From an uncultured Clostridia bacterium (GTDB lineage: Bacteria; Bacillota; Clostridia; TANB77; CAG-508): a stretch of 64,000 bases of DNA. The translations under genes and the position numbers were made by a program. Every line of letters starts with the position of its first letter. The first letter of the stretch is position 1. This document shows, one piece after another, positions 1 through 8,795 of the stretch. The stretch lies in contig CALXHG010000008.1 of NCBI GenBank assembly GCA_944388045.1, positions 26,432 to 90,431 of the forward strand. The letters are read 5' to 3'. The notes under the pieces are model-generated. The model was not told where the DNA came from. It worked only from the letters and a program-made list of their open reading frames with translations, and made no database searches.

Positions 1-1530
1 AAAGACAAAGTCTCCTGCTAATGAACTTTTTGGATAGTCTATCCAGGTTTTTGCATGATATTTTTCTATAACAATATTTTTTACATATTCTTTTAATATC
101 TTTCCTTCTTTTGAAAGTACTTGGATTTTTAAAATATGATTTCCATCTTTAATATTCGCATTATTCATTACACATTCGAAACCAGGTTGTGGATTTTCTC
201 TTTTGCTTCCACTATCTTGTATTTTATCTAATACATCTTGTCTATTTAATCTTTTTATTTGATTTTGTGTTTGTTCTTTATCATCTATAAATATTTTTAT
301 TTGTGTATTAGGTATATTTGCCATTACCCAACCTTTTAATACATAATTACTTCCAATAACATTATTTTGTTCTAATGGAGAATCTACACATATTTTTGCA
401 CTTTCATCTTGGTATGTAAAATATGTTTGATAATTTGCAATAGTTTTATTTTCTCTTGATATTACTCTTAATGATAATTTATGCTTTCCTTTTGTTAATT
501 TTGAACTATCTAATGAAAAAATAATACCTGGTTGCTTATTTTGTTCTTCTGTTCCATAATCTTTTATCTGAGTTAAAACATCATTTCTAGATTTTCTTGT
601 TGTTGAAAGAATATCTGCTTCTTTATCATCTATATATAGTTTTACTTTTGATTGTGTATCATTTGTCATTACCCATCCTTCAACATTAATACTTCCTCCA
701 AGAAAAGTATTTTGGGGATAATCTATCCATGTTTTTGCTTTGTATTTTTGAATTGTAATATTATCTGTATATTGTCCAATTGTTTTTCCGTTTTCTGATA
801 AAACAACTATTTTTAATGGATATGTTCCATCAACATAATTTGAACAATTAATTATATACTCAAATCCAGGGTTTGGATTTTCTACATTACTTCCATAACC
901 TTTTATTTGATCTAATACATCTTTTCTTGAAACTCTTTTTATTTGCTCTTGAGGTTGTTCTTGATTATTTATATAAATCTTTATTTTTGAATTTGCAGTA
1001 TTAGCCATCACCCATCCTCTTAATGTATAATTTCCACTAAAAGCATTATTAGTACCTAATGGTGTGTCTACCCATATTAATGAATTTTCATTATCATAAA
1101 TAAGTTCTTTATTAAATTCTGCAATTTCCTTATTTTCTCTTGAAAATACTTTTATTGAAACTGTATGTTTTCCTTTTGATAAGTTTGTACAATTTAAAGT
1201 TAATCTAATTCCTGGTTGTTTATTTTGTTCAATTGTTCCATAGCCTGTTATTTGCTCTAATACATCATATCTTTCTTTTCTTATTAATGATAGTATTTCT
1301 GCTTCTTTACCATCTATATATGCTTTTATTTTTGAATTACTATCATTTGTCATTACCCATCCGTCTATAACAATATTTCCTCCAACATTACTTCCTGTTG
1401 GATTATCAATATATGTTTTTGCAACATAATTTGATTCATTATTTTGTGCATTTGCAAAAACTATACCAAAAAATGATATTAATACTATTGCAGTAAAAAT
1501 AAAAATTAACTTTTTATTAATTATTTTCAT
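1..1530 (-). CDS. Secreted Ig-like repeat protein, C-terminus beyond window
   Basis: The frame is open from an ATG at 1530 to the window edge (510 codons, no stop), so the gene is 3'-truncated here. AAAGGA precedes the ATG. Residues 1-27 form a signal peptide (basic start, hydrophobic core, then VFANA). The rest is tandem domains of about 113-115 residues, each opening with GWVM at residues 57, 172, 285 and 400. Each contains an S/T-K-I/V-K-x-Y/F-I-D motif, a DVL motif and a later G-rich PGF/PGI motif. The domains alternate as A-B-A-B: A copies carry EQNKQPGI and B copies carry ENPNPGF or ENPQPGF, so the duplication unit is an A-B pair. Similar GW(A/V) repeats are known in clostridial wall hydrolases and surface proteins, which suggests a wall-associated or adhesive role. 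Any catalytic domain would lie beyond the edge. Confidence 0.8.
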   Translation of the reverse strand, partial: MKIINKKLIFIFTAIVLISFFGIVFANAQNNESNYVAKTYIDNPTGSNVGGNIVIDGWVMTNDSNSKIKAYIDGKEAEILSLIRKERYDVLEQITGYGTIEQNKQPGIRLTLNCTNLSKGKHTVSIKVFSRENKEIAEFNKELIYDNENSLIWVDTPLGTNNAFSGNYTLRGWVMANTANSKIKIYINNQEQPQEQIKRVSRKDVLDQIKGYGSNVENPNPGFEYIINCSNYVDGTYPLKIVVLSENGKTIGQYTDNITIQKYKAKTWIDYPQNTFLGGSINVEGWVMTNDTQSKVKLYIDDKEADILSTTRKSRNDVLTQIKDYGTEEQNKQPGIIFSLDSSKLTKGKHKLSLRVISRENKTIANYQTYFTYQDESAKICVDSPLEQNNVIGSNYVLKGWVMANIPNTQIKIFIDDKEQTQNQIKRLNRQDVLDKIQDSGSKRENPQPGFECVMNNANIKDGNHILKIQVLSKEGKILKEYVKNIVIEKYHAKTWIDYPKSSLAGDFVF

Positions 1531-1691
1531 TTACTTTTCCTTTCTTTCTTATGTATTTTAACTTATTACAAGTTTAAATTAATTAACACAAAAAAATATT
1601 TTTATTTGTGTTTTCTATTATTAGATACATTTTATTTATAAAAAAGTTTCAATTTTTTTATTTTTATTTTAATTTTTTATTTAAAACTGAA

Positions 1692-2675
1692 TTATGTAAT
1701 AATAAATTTAAAATAAGCAATTATTGGAAAATGGAACAAAATAATTTCTCTTATCTTCTTTTTGCCTATATTTCTTCCATTTAATATTTTAAAATATTCT
1801 TGTATTTTTGTTAAATTAATTATTTTTGTTTTATATATTTTTTCATAATAATTTTCTGCATTTTTACAAAAATCCTGATTTTCCTTTTTTGTAGAATATT
1901 TTAAACACATCTTTATTCCGCTTTCATAGGCTCTTTGAATAGCATCTTTTCTATAATTTAAAAAAGCTTCAAAACTTTTTCCATTTTTCTCTTTCCACCT
2001 ATTTAAATTTTGTGATAGACTTCTTCCTCCAAAAACATTCGAATTATGTAATCTATAATCAAACAATGGCTCTTTAATATATGTAATTCCTTTTCCTTCA
2101 TTTGCTATAAAACCTGCTAGCCAGTCATGTGCAATTACCTCTTTTTTAAAGGGAATCATTTTTTGTTTAACTTCTTTTGTTATAATTTGTGAACATCCAA
2201 TTCCTACACATCTTGAAATTGCTAATTTCCCATTCTTATTTATTAATGGTACATTTTTATATTTGAAATAATTTTCTTTTAAAACAATTCCATTTTCATT
2301 TATTTGTCTACAATTGCAATAAACCATGTCTACATTTTCTTTTTTTAATTTTTTTAGACTTTTTTCTATTTTATCTAAATACCATATATCATCATGGTCT
2401 GAAAAAGCTATATAATTTGCAGTGGATTGATTTAATAAGAATTCAAAGTTTTTATTATATCCTATGTTTTGAGGTTGTAAAAATAGTTTTATTCTTTTAT
2501 CTTTTTTTGCAAAATTTTTTAAAATTTCTTGTACTTCTGGTTTTGTTGAACAATCATCACTTATATATATTTGTAAGTTTTTATATGTTTGTTTTAATAT
2601 ACTTTGTATTTGCTTTTCTAAGTATTTTTTTTCAGTATTATATGTTGCAATTAATACATCAACTAAATCTTCCAT
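1692..2675 (-). CDS. Family 2 glycosyltransferase
   Basis: This 327-aa cytoplasmic protein has a GT-A fold start (VDVLIATYNTEKKYLEKQI). It carries the nucleotide-sugar DD pair at residues 40-41 (ISDDCS) and the metal-binding DHDD at 93-96, as in rhamnosyl- or galactosyltransferase-like GT2 enzymes that build surface polysaccharides. Residues 180-225 contain HDW and a YRLHNSN motif typical of this subgroup. There is no membrane segment apart from a hydrophobic extreme C-terminus (FPIIAYFKFIIT), which may help association with the membrane. AAAGG lies just before the ATG. It is co-directional with the repeat surface protein downstream, so the two may act on the cell envelope, but the donor and acceptor cannot be read from sequence. 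Confidence 0.85.
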   Translation of the reverse strand: MEDLVDVLIATYNTEKKYLEKQIQSILKQTYKNLQIYISDDCSTKPEVQEILKNFAKKDKRIKLFLQPQNIGYNKNFEFLLNQSTANYIAFSDHDDIWYLDKIEKSLKKLKKENVDMVYCNCRQINENGIVLKENYFKYKNVPLINKNGKLAISRCVGIGCSQIITKEVKQKMIPFKKEVIAHDWLAGFIANEGKGITYIKEPLFDYRLHNSNVFGGRSLSQNLNRWKEKNGKSFEAFLNYRKDAIQRAYESGIKMCLKYSTKKENQDFCKNAENYYEKIYKTKIINLTKIQEYFKILNGRNIGKKKIREIILFHFPIIAYFKFIIT

Positions 2676-3025
2676 CTCTTACCTTTCATTTTTATATTTT
2701 ATAAGTGTTTAACTATTATTTTTTATTTAAATATATAAAATATTGTTTACAAAAAATCTGGAAATTTAATATAAAAAATAAATAACTTTTTTAAATAAAA
2801 TGTTTAAATATAAAAAATTTCAAAATAATTTTATATAAAATGTTGTTTATTACTTTATATATAAAGTTCCAGATTTTTTAATATATATTAAAGATTTTAG
2901 AACAATATTATTTTATCATATATATTTTTTTAAGTCAATAATTTGACAATAATCTTTATAAGTGTTATTATTATTTTAGATACCATTTATAAAATGGTAA
3001 ATTATATGAAAGAGGTTTATCTATT
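2676..3025. other. AT-rich intergenic region with a spaced inverted repeat
   Basis: This stretch holds no gene. It contains a 13-bp perfect inverted repeat, AAAAAATCTGGAA at 2751-2763 and its complement at 2867-2879, separated by about 100 bases of almost pure A/T. Each arm lies close to a TTGTTTA-like word. It could be a remnant mobile element terminus or a promoter region for the plus-strand ORF that follows. No transposase remnant is visible. Confidence 0.5.
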
Positions 3026-3292
3026 ATGGCTTATGGAAACGAATTATTTTCGGACATGTTTTCTCGTGAAATTGAATGGGAGCCCATCGAACGGTTAAGC
3101 AAAGAAACGGAAAGGACCACAAAGAAATTTCCTTCGTGTGATGTAAGAGTTGTTAAGCAGCCTGCGAAGGTTAGGACTAAAGTGGCAGGAATTTCTTATT
3201 ACGAACAGCTTTGCCAGGAGCAGGGTTTGCTCGGCTTTGCGACCGCTCCTTGGAATTCCATCAATATATTCCCGGAAAGCAAAAAAAGATAA
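3026..3292 (+). CDS. Hypothetical 88-aa protein, compositionally foreign
   Basis: I do not recognise this protein. The plus-strand ORF has AGAGG about 10 nt before its ATG and is followed closely by two hairpins. Its base composition is clearly richer in G+C than any neighbour (codons such as CGG, GAG, CAG, GCG, CTC), which stands out against a roughly 25% GC background. The product is soluble, mixed charge, with a basic middle section (residues 40-60, VVKQPAKVRTKV) and two cysteines. It is flanked by minus-strand genes on both sides. The overlapping minus-strand frame (3095-3310) has no ribosome binding site and is less likely. Composition and isolation suggest recent acquisition. Confidence 0.5.
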   Translation: MAYGNELFSDMFSREIEWEPIERLSKETERTTKKFPSCDVRVVKQPAKVRTKVAGISYYEQLCQEQGLLGFATAPWNSINIFPESKKR

Positions 3293-3302
3293 CCTTAAAT
3301 TT

Positions 3303-3365
3303 TCTCTCACTTAAATTTTAGGTGAGATACAAGAGCCCCCCAGTTTCTAACGAAGCTGGGGGGCT
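3303..3365 (+). terminator. Two stem-loops after the foreign ORF
   Basis: A weaker hairpin (TCTCAC / GGTGAGA, 3305-3328) is followed by a very stable one at 3334-3365, AGCCCCCCAG paired with CTGGGGGGCT across a 12-nt loop. The 10-bp GC-rich stem is exceptional in this genome. The T-tract after it is poor on both strands, so it may be a structured RNA end rather than a standard intrinsic terminator. Confidence 0.6.
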
Positions 3366-3414
3366 AATTACATTAAAATCTTTTAAAATAAAATTTTTAT
3401 ATAATCAACATTTA

Positions 3415-4125
3415 TTATAAAATAAAATTTAATTTATCTTCAAAATATAATTTTGTTATCATTTTTAATTCTTCTAAAGATTCATCTCTTAAATTAAATG
3501 AATAAAGTTTCTTTGGTGGAGCCAAAACTATATATTTTATTGCAGAAACTGTACCTTCTGATACTCCAATAGCACCTTTATCAACTTTTCCACAATTTTC
3601 ACACTTGAATCCATTATCTTTTATACTAAAGTATTTTATATTATCTTTTTTTTTGCAATTAACACATTCATTAATTCTTGGCGAGTAACCTAAAAGACAT
3701 AATATTTTTAATTTAAAAATTGAATCAACAAGTTCCATATTTTTATCTGTTTCTGATAATGTATATAATGTATTTAAATATAATTGCATAATTCTATAAC
3801 AATTTTCATTTTCTTCAGTTACATTTTTTACTATTTTTGTAATTTCAATAGCTTTGTTTAATTTATCTAAATCTGTCCTTAAATTATAAAACACTTCAAT
3901 TGTTTCACAAGAATTTATATTATATGTATTAACCCCTTTATACATTAAGTATTCTCCAAAGCAAAATAGTTGTGTACCAGCAAGTAAGGCACTTTTAGGC
4001 CTTCTTGCTCCTTTTGCTACACATGATATTTTTCCTAATCCCGGAGTTAACATTGTTAACATCTTATCATAATCTCCTAAGTTACTTTCAGAAATTATGA
4101 TTCCACTCATTTTTACTGTCCCCAT
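3415..4125 (-). CDS. recO: DNA repair protein RecO
   Basis: This is the recombination mediator that helps load RecA in the RecFOR pathway. The N-terminal OB fold is clear (KMSGIIISESNLGDYDKML, then GKISCVAKGARRPKS), followed by a helical domain. A zinc finger of CxxC type is present near residues 150-180 (CVNC and CENC). An upstream in-frame ATG exists at 4152, but AAAGGTGG lies 6 nt before the ATG at 4125 (protein starting MGTVKMSG), so that start is preferred. It gives 236 aa, the usual family length. The 5' end overlaps yqzL by 38 nt. The order era-yqzL-recO is conserved in Bacillota. Confidence 0.93.
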   Translation of the reverse strand: MGTVKMSGIIISESNLGDYDKMLTMLTPGLGKISCVAKGARRPKSALLAGTQLFCFGEYLMYKGVNTYNINSCETIEVFYNLRTDLDKLNKAIEITKIVKNVTEENENCYRIMQLYLNTLYTLSETDKNMELVDSIFKLKILCLLGYSPRINECVNCKKKDNIKYFSIKDNGFKCENCGKVDKGAIGVSEGTVSAIKYIVLAPPKKLYSFNLRDESLEELKMITKLYFEDKLNFIL

Positions 4126-4276
4126 ATTGTTCCACCTTTGATACTTGCTCAAAATCGTTATATATACTTTTTTGTTTTTTTAACTCTTCTTCTACAGTTT
4201 TAAATTGTTTAAATTCCAAAAAGGTATTCACATTTCCGGTATTTTTAAAAGTTTCCCATGCAATTTTTTTAATCAT
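4088..4276 (-). CDS. yqzL: YqzL-family small protein
   Basis: This 62-aa protein starts MIKKIAWETFKNTGNVNTFL, matching the short YqzL family (W..F..TGN.. motif) found between era and recO throughout Bacillota. The function is unknown. AAAGGA precedes the ATG by 9-10 nt. Its 3' end overlaps the recO start, implying translational coupling, and the C-terminal half after residue 30 is charged and probably unstructured. Confidence 0.85.
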   Translation of the reverse strand: MIKKIAWETFKNTGNVNTFLEFKQFKTVEEELKKQKSIYNDFEQVSKVEQYGDSKNEWNHNF

Positions 4277-4341
4277 AAGCTCACATCCTTTAATATTATC
4301 TTTTGCATTTTATTATTTTTTATTCATTTTGGTGAATCTTT

Positions 4342-5244
4342 TTATGTTAATTTAAACTTATCAACAATTGAATTATCATCTTGCCAATCTTTTTTTACTT
4401 TTACCCATGTTTTTAAATTTATTTTTACTCCAAAATTTTTTTCCATATCAATTCTTGCAGATTGACCTATTTTCTTTAACATTTCTCCATTTTTTCCAAT
4501 AATAATTCCTTTATGTGAATCTCTTAAACAATATATAGTAGCTTCTATATCATACATTTCGTGACCTTTTTGAGTCTTTTTTAATTTCATTTTTTCAACT
4601 TCTACATAAATTCCATGTGGTACTTCGTCTTGCAAATATATTAAAGCTTTTTCTCTAATTGTTTCTTCTGCAAGTTGTCTTAATGTTTGATCTGTATATT
4701 CTTCTAAATCATAGTATGCTGGTCCTTTTTCTAATTGTTTTTCTATTTCGTCTAAAATAATTTCTTTATATTTACCTTTTATAGAAGAAATAGGTATTAC
4801 AGATTCAAAAGGATATTCTTTTTGATATATATCAATTAAATGCAATAAATTTTCTTTTTTAACTAAATCTATTTTATTAATAATAAGAATTGTTTTTTTA
4901 TTTGCTTCTTTAATTTTTTCTAAAATTTTCATATCACCTTTGCCTATTTCTTGGCTCGTTGCTTCTATTACAAATAAAATTACATCAATATCATTTAATA
5001 CTCCAAATGATGTTTCTATCATAACTTCATTTAATTTTGTTTTTGGCTTATGTATTCCAGGAGTATCTATAAATATTATTTGTGAATTTTTTCTATTTAC
5101 AATTCCTTTTATAGCTGTTCTTGTTGTTTGAACTTTGTTTACTGTTGCCGCTACTTTTTCTCCTACAAGAAGATTTAATAATGTAGATTTTCCAACATTC
5201 GTCCTTCCTATAATTGCTACAAATCCTGATTTAAATTCTTGCAT
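4342..5244 (-). CDS. era: Ribosome-associated GTPase Era
   Basis: Era is an essential GTPase in 16S rRNA 3'-end maturation and 30S assembly. All G motifs are visible: GRTNVGKST (G1), DTPGIHKP (G3) and NKID (G4). A C-terminal KH domain has the GxxG loop IIGKNGEM. The length of 300 aa is typical. GAGG is followed by a possible TTG (5250) and an in-frame ATG (5244). The ATG is chosen because family proteins begin close to FKSGFVAIIG. It is co-directional with yqzL and recO, 65 nt upstream of yqzL. Confidence 0.95.
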   Translation of the reverse strand: MQEFKSGFVAIIGRTNVGKSTLLNLLVGEKVAATVNKVQTTRTAIKGIVNRKNSQIIFIDTPGIHKPKTKLNEVMIETSFGVLNDIDVILFVIEATSQEIGKGDMKILEKIKEANKKTILIINKIDLVKKENLLHLIDIYQKEYPFESVIPISSIKGKYKEIILDEIEKQLEKGPAYYDLEEYTDQTLRQLAEETIREKALIYLQDEVPHGIYVEVEKMKLKKTQKGHEMYDIEATIYCLRDSHKGIIIGKNGEMLKKIGQSARIDMEKNFGVKINLKTWVKVKKDWQDDNSIVDKFKLT

Positions 5245-5295
5245 AATCAATTTTTCCTCTTTTTCTTTATTATTTACTAATTAAATTTTTTTACA

Positions 5296-5326
5296 AGATA
5301 TTTATTTTATTATAAAATAAATATCT
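5296..5326 (-). terminator. Hairpin after the 772-aa gene
   Basis: A perfect 14-bp stem, AGATATTTATTTTA and its complement with a 3-nt loop, begins a few bases after the stop at 5332. On the minus strand it is followed by TTGT and an A/T-rich run. Confidence 0.6.
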
Positions 5327-5331
5327 GTGTT

Positions 5332-7650
5332 TTACTTCTCTTCAATTGGATTAATTGTATATTCTAATAAATTAATAGTTTTTACAGCTAGCTTTGAAGA
5401 TAATTCATCATTGCCTTCTAATAATCCAATTCTAATTGTTTTTTTAGAATCTAATGTAATATCAGTATCTTTTAATTTTACTATAAGTCTTGTATCTTTG
5501 TCCATTCCACGAGGTAAAGTTTTATTTAAATTATCAAAATAAATACAATTTGAAAATGCAATAATATTTACTCCGCTTTTTACATTCATTTTATATAAAT
5601 TAACTTTATTTCCTTTTGAATTTTCTATTGCATTTGATATTTCTTCTTTTACATCTAAATTAAAAATATTTATTTTATTTGCATCAATGTTTTCTTCATC
5701 TTCTGTCCACATATAAGTTAATAGCTCTTGATTCGTTGTTATTTTTTCTAATGCTTCATTTATTCTCCAAATTGTTTGACTCAAATTTACTTTATAATCA
5801 ACTACCTTATATTGTTTTGAAACACCTAAAATTAAAAATTTATTTCTCTGATTTTCTCTATGTGTTTTATTTGCTAATTTTTTTATTTTTGTTGTATCTT
5901 CTTCAAGAACACCAAATATATTACTATCATCTTCTGCTATACTACTATCTTTTTTTTGTTCAGCTTTTAATTCTTTTAGATATTTATCCAATTCTTTAGG
6001 TTCTAAAGAGTTTGTTTTAACTTTATTAATAACATCTAATTGATTTGTTGTTGTTAAATAAAGAGCATTTAATTCCACTTTATTTAATTTTGTTGATTGC
6101 AAATCATCTATTTCTTTTCCAAACTCTTCAAAGTTTTCTTCAAAATTCATTATCTTTGAATATGTTTTTACATTTATAATTTCTTCTTCGCCTTCTGCTA
6201 AGCTTTGTATTTCATCTTTATTGCTATATTTCCAAAACTCAAATATACTCTTTTTATGACTATCTATTTCTTCTATATATGCAGTTGCATTTTCAATTTT
6301 CTTCTTTAAATTAACATTTTTTAGTTTTAGAGCATTTATATCCATTTTTATGTTTTTTAATTTATTTTCTTCATTTGTTATATTTTCTCCTATTTCTAAT
6401 AAATCATCTAATGTGTATTGTTTTTTTATATTACTATCATTATTATTTTTTTCTTGCTCATTTTTTTCTACTTTAATTTCATCATTGCAATTCTCTTTTT
6501 CTTCAACTTTTTTATCATTTTTTTTCTTTGATTTTTTTCCATTATATTTAAAAAAGTATTTTACTTTTCCAAAGAAACTTTTTTTACATTCTAAAAAAGT
6601 TGATATTTGCTTTTCTTTAGCTAAATATTCTATCTCCAAATTTTGTGATTCTTCTTTAAATTTCTTTAATTTTTCAGAAAATTCTATAATCTCTTCTGAT
6701 ATATTTTTTTCTAATTCAATAAATTTCTCGTATTGTGAATTAATCCATTCACCAATTTCATCGTATTCTAATAATTCATCTTGATAATAAATTTCTATTT
6801 TTCCCTGTTTATCAATTTGTGTATTAAAATTATAATGTGATGGAATTTTTGATTTTAGAATAAACAAAATTTTTACCAATTTAAAAAATTTATCTGCTTC
6901 TATTTTGTTATTAAGCTTTACTTTATATTCAGATTCAATTTTTTCAATTACTTGAGTTTGTCCTATAATTTGAATTGAGCCTTTATCTGTTTTATCATAA
7001 ACCTCATATATTGTTGGCCAATTTCCAGTTATAGACCATAAATAATTTTCTAAACTTTGTATTTCTGTTGGATTTAATATTTCTTTTGTATAATTTATAT
7101 TACTTATTGGCACAAATATTTTTCCTGCTTTTTTCTTTTCTAATTGTTTTTTTAATACATAAAAAAATGCTGAATAGTCTTTATCATCTGTTGTTACTAT
7201 CATAAAATATTTATTATCTATTTCTGAATAGTAAATTTGCCATAAATAATTTCCTGGATATCTTATTTTAAATGGTATTTTTTTATTTAAAATTTGTTGT
7301 TCTTCTTCTATTTTTTCTATATCTTCTATTTTAACTTCTTTTAACATCTCTAAAAATTTTTCATGTAATTCTACTTCTTCATCAGTTTTTGGTTCTAAAT
7401 AAGAAACTAATGGCTTAGTTTTTGAATATTTAGTTCTAATATCTTCTAATCTATTACATGGTGATAATAAAATCTCTAGTTCTTTTGGTGAAACATATCT
7501 ATATTGCCTATATTTATTTTCTTCAATTCCTATATTAGGTTTAAAATTTATTTGTTCAACATATTTTAATGTTTCTGGAATCTGTTCGATATTTAAACCT
7601 ATATATTCTAGTTTTTTTTCTATTTCTCGTGGTATATTATTTTTTTCCAA
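5332..7650 (-). CDS. Large coiled-coil protein of unknown function
   Basis: I do not recognise this 772-aa protein. There is no signal peptide or membrane segment. Residues 1-270 are a globular region rich in aromatic residues (WQIYYSEIDNKYFMIVTTDDKDYSAFFY at about 137-165). Residues 300-360 and 420-480 are strongly charged heptad-like coiled coils, separated by a Lys-rich linker (about 375-410). The C-terminal 150 residues look globular and beta-rich (VNLYKMNVKSGVNIIAFSN, then RLIVKLKDTDITLDSKKTIRIGLLE). It ends just before era and has its own terminator. The architecture suggests a structural or scaffold protein in the cytoplasm, but this is a guess. Confidence 0.75.
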   Translation of the reverse strand: MEKNNIPREIEKKLEYIGLNIEQIPETLKYVEQINFKPNIGIEENKYRQYRYVSPKELEILLSPCNRLEDIRTKYSKTKPLVSYLEPKTDEEVELHEKFLEMLKEVKIEDIEKIEEEQQILNKKIPFKIRYPGNYLWQIYYSEIDNKYFMIVTTDDKDYSAFFYVLKKQLEKKKAGKIFVPISNINYTKEILNPTEIQSLENYLWSITGNWPTIYEVYDKTDKGSIQIIGQTQVIEKIESEYKVKLNNKIEADKFFKLVKILFILKSKIPSHYNFNTQIDKQGKIEIYYQDELLEYDEIGEWINSQYEKFIELEKNISEEIIEFSEKLKKFKEESQNLEIEYLAKEKQISTFLECKKSFFGKVKYFFKYNGKKSKKKNDKKVEEKENCNDEIKVEKNEQEKNNNDSNIKKQYTLDDLLEIGENITNEENKLKNIKMDINALKLKNVNLKKKIENATAYIEEIDSHKKSIFEFWKYSNKDEIQSLAEGEEEIINVKTYSKIMNFEENFEEFGKEIDDLQSTKLNKVELNALYLTTTNQLDVINKVKTNSLEPKELDKYLKELKAEQKKDSSIAEDDSNIFGVLEEDTTKIKKLANKTHRENQRNKFLILGVSKQYKVVDYKVNLSQTIWRINEALEKITTNQELLTYMWTEDEENIDANKINIFNLDVKEEISNAIENSKGNKVNLYKMNVKSGVNIIAFSNCIYFDNLNKTLPRGMDKDTRLIVKLKDTDITLDSKKTIRIGLLEGNDELSSKLAVKTINLLEYTINPIEEK

Positions 7651-7812
7651 AACTAGATGCTCCTTTCATTTTTCTTAACTTTATATATTTTACTATTCTT
7701 TCAATAAAATATCAATATTCTATTTTTATTTTATTAATTTTATAAAACAATTAAAATTATTCTATAATATATGTAATATTATTCCAAAATTAAAATTGCT
7801 TTATATGTAATA

Positions 7813-8787
7813 TTATCTCATAAGATAAAATTCTTTTATTTTATTAATAAAATCATAATAATTATTTATATGATTTATTTCATCTCTAAATTTAGATGCT
7901 CCTGGCATATCTTTAGAATAAGCAGAAATATATTTTCTTATTTCATTTATAGCAGTTTTTTCCCCTTTTTCTTTTATACTTATTTCAATATGTTCTTTAA
8001 GAATTTTATATTTATCTTGATTAGATGGTTTTTCTTTTTTTAGTCCTGTTTCTAAATAATATTTTATTTGTTCAAATATCCATGGATTTCCTATAGCTGC
8101 TCTTCCTATCATAATTCCATCAACTCCTGTATATTCAAACATTTTTTTTGCAGATTCTTCATCAATTATATTTCCATTGCCTATAACAGGAATTTTTACA
8201 GATTCTTTTACTTTTTTTATAATATCTAAGTCTACATTTCCAGAATAATAATCTTCTCGTGTTCTTCCATGTACTATTATAGCAGATACTCCACATTTTT
8301 CTGCTATTTGTGCAATTTCACATGCAACAATATGATATTTATCCCAACCTTTTCTTATTTTCAAAGTTACTGGTTTTTTTGAATTCTCTACAACTGCTTT
8401 TATGACTTTTTCTGCTTTTTCTAAGTCCATTAATAATTTGCTTCCATCTCCGTTTTTTACAACTTTTGGTGCTGGACATCCCATATTTATATCTACAATA
8501 TCAGCATAAGCACTAATATATCTTGAAGCAAAGCCCATTGTTTCAGAATCACTTCCAAAAATTTGTATACTGATAGGTCTTTTTTCTCCGTCTGTCTTCA
8601 ATAACTTTTTTGTTTTTTCATCTCCAAAAAATAAAGCCTTAGAGCTAATCATTTCTGTACAAACCAATCCTGGATTAAATTTTTCTACAATAATTCTAAA
8701 AGGCAGGTCTGTAACGCCTGCCATTGGAGCTAATATTAAATTATTTTTTAATTCTACATTTCCAATTTTTAGTTTCTTTAAATACAT
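7813..8787 (-). CDS. dusB: tRNA-dihydrouridine synthase
   Basis: This FMN enzyme reduces uridines in tRNA to dihydrouridine. The TIM-barrel family motifs are all present: APMAGVTDLPFR near residue 20, the catalytic cysteine in DINMGCPAPKV at about 100, VHGRTREDYYSG at about 172, GNGNI and GRAAIGNPWIFEQ at about 225-240. The length of 324 aa matches the DusB group of Gram-positive bacteria. It lies 8 nt downstream of the rodA stop and is probably the last gene of the minD-minE-rodA-dus operon. Confidence 0.93.
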   Translation of the reverse strand: MYLKKLKIGNVELKNNLILAPMAGVTDLPFRIIVEKFNPGLVCTEMISSKALFFGDEKTKKLLKTDGEKRPISIQIFGSDSETMGFASRYISAYADIVDINMGCPAPKVVKNGDGSKLLMDLEKAEKVIKAVVENSKKPVTLKIRKGWDKYHIVACEIAQIAEKCGVSAIIVHGRTREDYYSGNVDLDIIKKVKESVKIPVIGNGNIIDEESAKKMFEYTGVDGIMIGRAAIGNPWIFEQIKYYLETGLKKEKPSNQDKYKILKEHIEISIKEKGEKTAINEIRKYISAYSKDMPGASKFRDEINHINNYYDFINKIKEFYLMR

Positions 8788-8795
8788 TTTTACTC

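Noticed and set aside
3095..3310. 71-aa minus-strand ORF opposite the foreign ORF
   Set aside because: No ribosome binding site; the plus-strand frame has one and is followed by hairpins in the right direction.
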